Under the pieces are notes generated by a model, which searched no databases, was not told the DNA's origin, and was given only the letters and a program-made list of their open reading frames with translations. Position numbers and translations under genes: made by a program. A stretch of DNA of 6,211 nucleotides from the NCBI GenBank assembly GCA_964396385.1, contig CAYNFH010000304.1:1-6211 (forward strand), in the 5' to 3' direction. This stretch comes from CAYNFH01 sp964396385. Its GTDB lineage: Bacteria > Armatimonadota > Chthonomonadetes > Chthonomonadales > CAJBBX01. This document shows positions 5,708-6,211 of the stretch, in pieces (within the stretch, counting starts at the first letter, position 1; each line of letters opens with the position of its first letter).

Positions 5708-6211
5708 ATGCAATCCAGAACGATGTTCGAAAAGATCTGGGACGCCCATGTGGTGAAGGCCGACGAGGGCAAGCCCGCGATTCTCTATATTGACCTGCAC
5801 CTGGTCCACGAGGTGACCTCCGCACAGGCGTTCGACGGGCTGCGCATGAGCGGCCGTAAGGTGCGCCGGCCGGATCTCACCCTCGCCACCATGGACCACA
5901 ACGTCCCGACCACGGACCGCTCCATCCCCATCCAGGATCCTATCTCCAAGAGGCAGATCGAGGTGCTGGAGGAGAACTGCCGGGAGTTCGGCATCACGCT
6001 GTACGACCTCCACAGCCCGCGGCAGGGCATCGTCCACATCATCGGACCGGAGCTGGGCCTGACGCAGCCCGGGATGACCATCGTCTGTGGCGACAGCCAC
6101 ACCTCCACGCACGGAGCGTTTGGGGCGCTGGCGTTCGGCATCGGCACGTCGGAGGTCGAGCACGTGCTGGCCACGCAGTGCCTCCAGCAGGCGAAGCCGA
6201 AGACCATGGAG
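5708..6211 (+). CDS. leuC: 3-isopropylmalate dehydratase large subunit, N-terminal part (3' truncated)
   Basis: The first 168 codons are present and the frame runs off the window. LeuC with LeuD isomerises 2-isopropylmalate to 3-isopropylmalate through a 4Fe-4S cluster of the aconitase family. Visible family segments are MFEKIWDAHVV (6-16), LYIDLHLVHEVTS (26-38), the run RKVRRPDLTLATMDHNVPT (50-68), and GDSHTSTHGAFGALAFGIGT (128-147). The last of these is the conserved aconitase-type active-site loop. The cluster cysteines lie in the later, missing part. The ending QAKPKTME points to the standard bacterial form of about 470 residues. ATG 5708 is preferred for its AGGAAG site; ATG 5723, at residue 6 just before FEKIWD, is an alternative that gives the more typical short N-terminus. 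LeuD, and perhaps LeuB, would be expected downstream. Confidence 0.97.
   Translation, partial: MQSRTMFEKIWDAHVVKADEGKPAILYIDLHLVHEVTSAQAFDGLRMSGRKVRRPDLTLATMDHNVPTTDRSIPIQDPISKRQIEVLEENCREFGITLYDLHSPRQGIVHIIGPELGLTQPGMTIVCGDSHTSTHGAFGALAFGIGTSEVEHVLATQCLQQAKPKTME

Noticed and set aside
4075..5772. Antisense open frame of 565 codons across leuA
   Set aside because: It mirrors leuA on the opposite strand, has no recognisable domain, and is explained by strong G/C third-position bias, which suppresses stops in antisense frames.

Overview
The window is a GC-rich bacterial segment with every supported gene on the + strand and tight spacing, so it reads as part of one branched-chain amino acid (BCAA) operon. 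Order: ilvN 3' end (1-151), small membrane protein (289-768), HAD phosphatase (758-1423), SAM methyltransferase (1420-2163), unrecognised 140-residue protein (2185-2607), stand-alone receiver protein (2642-3031), ilvC (3051-4112), leuA (4138-5685), leuC 5' end (5708-6211, cut by the window edge). The sequence does not fix the organism. Class I IlvC, bacterial-type LeuC, strong GGAGG-type ribosome sites and frequent GTG starts fit a high-GC bacterium. The LeuA sequence looks to me closer to the type found in Bacteroidetes and some deep-branching phyla than to the enterobacterial type. Armatimonadota or a similar lineage is only a guess.

The core is biosynthetic. IlvN is the regulatory subunit of acetolactate synthase, and IlvC is the next step toward valine, isoleucine and 2-ketoisovalerate. 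LeuA draws 2-ketoisovalerate into the leucine branch, and LeuC (with LeuD, presumably downstream) isomerises the LeuA product. The last three genes are separated by only 22-25 bases, and ilvC follows the receiver gene by 19 bases.

Between ilvN and ilvC lies a block of five genes with no obvious BCAA role. Three are linked by overlapping start and stop codons (11 bases, then an ATGA overlap), which suggests translational coupling. The receiver has all phosphorylation-site residues but no output domain, and no kinase gene is in the window. The 140-residue protein is unrecognised and its codon use differs from its neighbours.

The only sizeable non-coding gap (152-288) is almost filled by a palindromic repeat-like element. 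Each of its arms is built of three 9-base CACAGAG-type units, and the middle holds further complementary segments. I see no tRNA, rRNA, CRISPR array, insertion sequence, T-box or leader peptide. No previously undescribed system can be demonstrated. The best candidates for follow-up are the repeat element and the receiver plus unknown-protein pair embedded in the operon.
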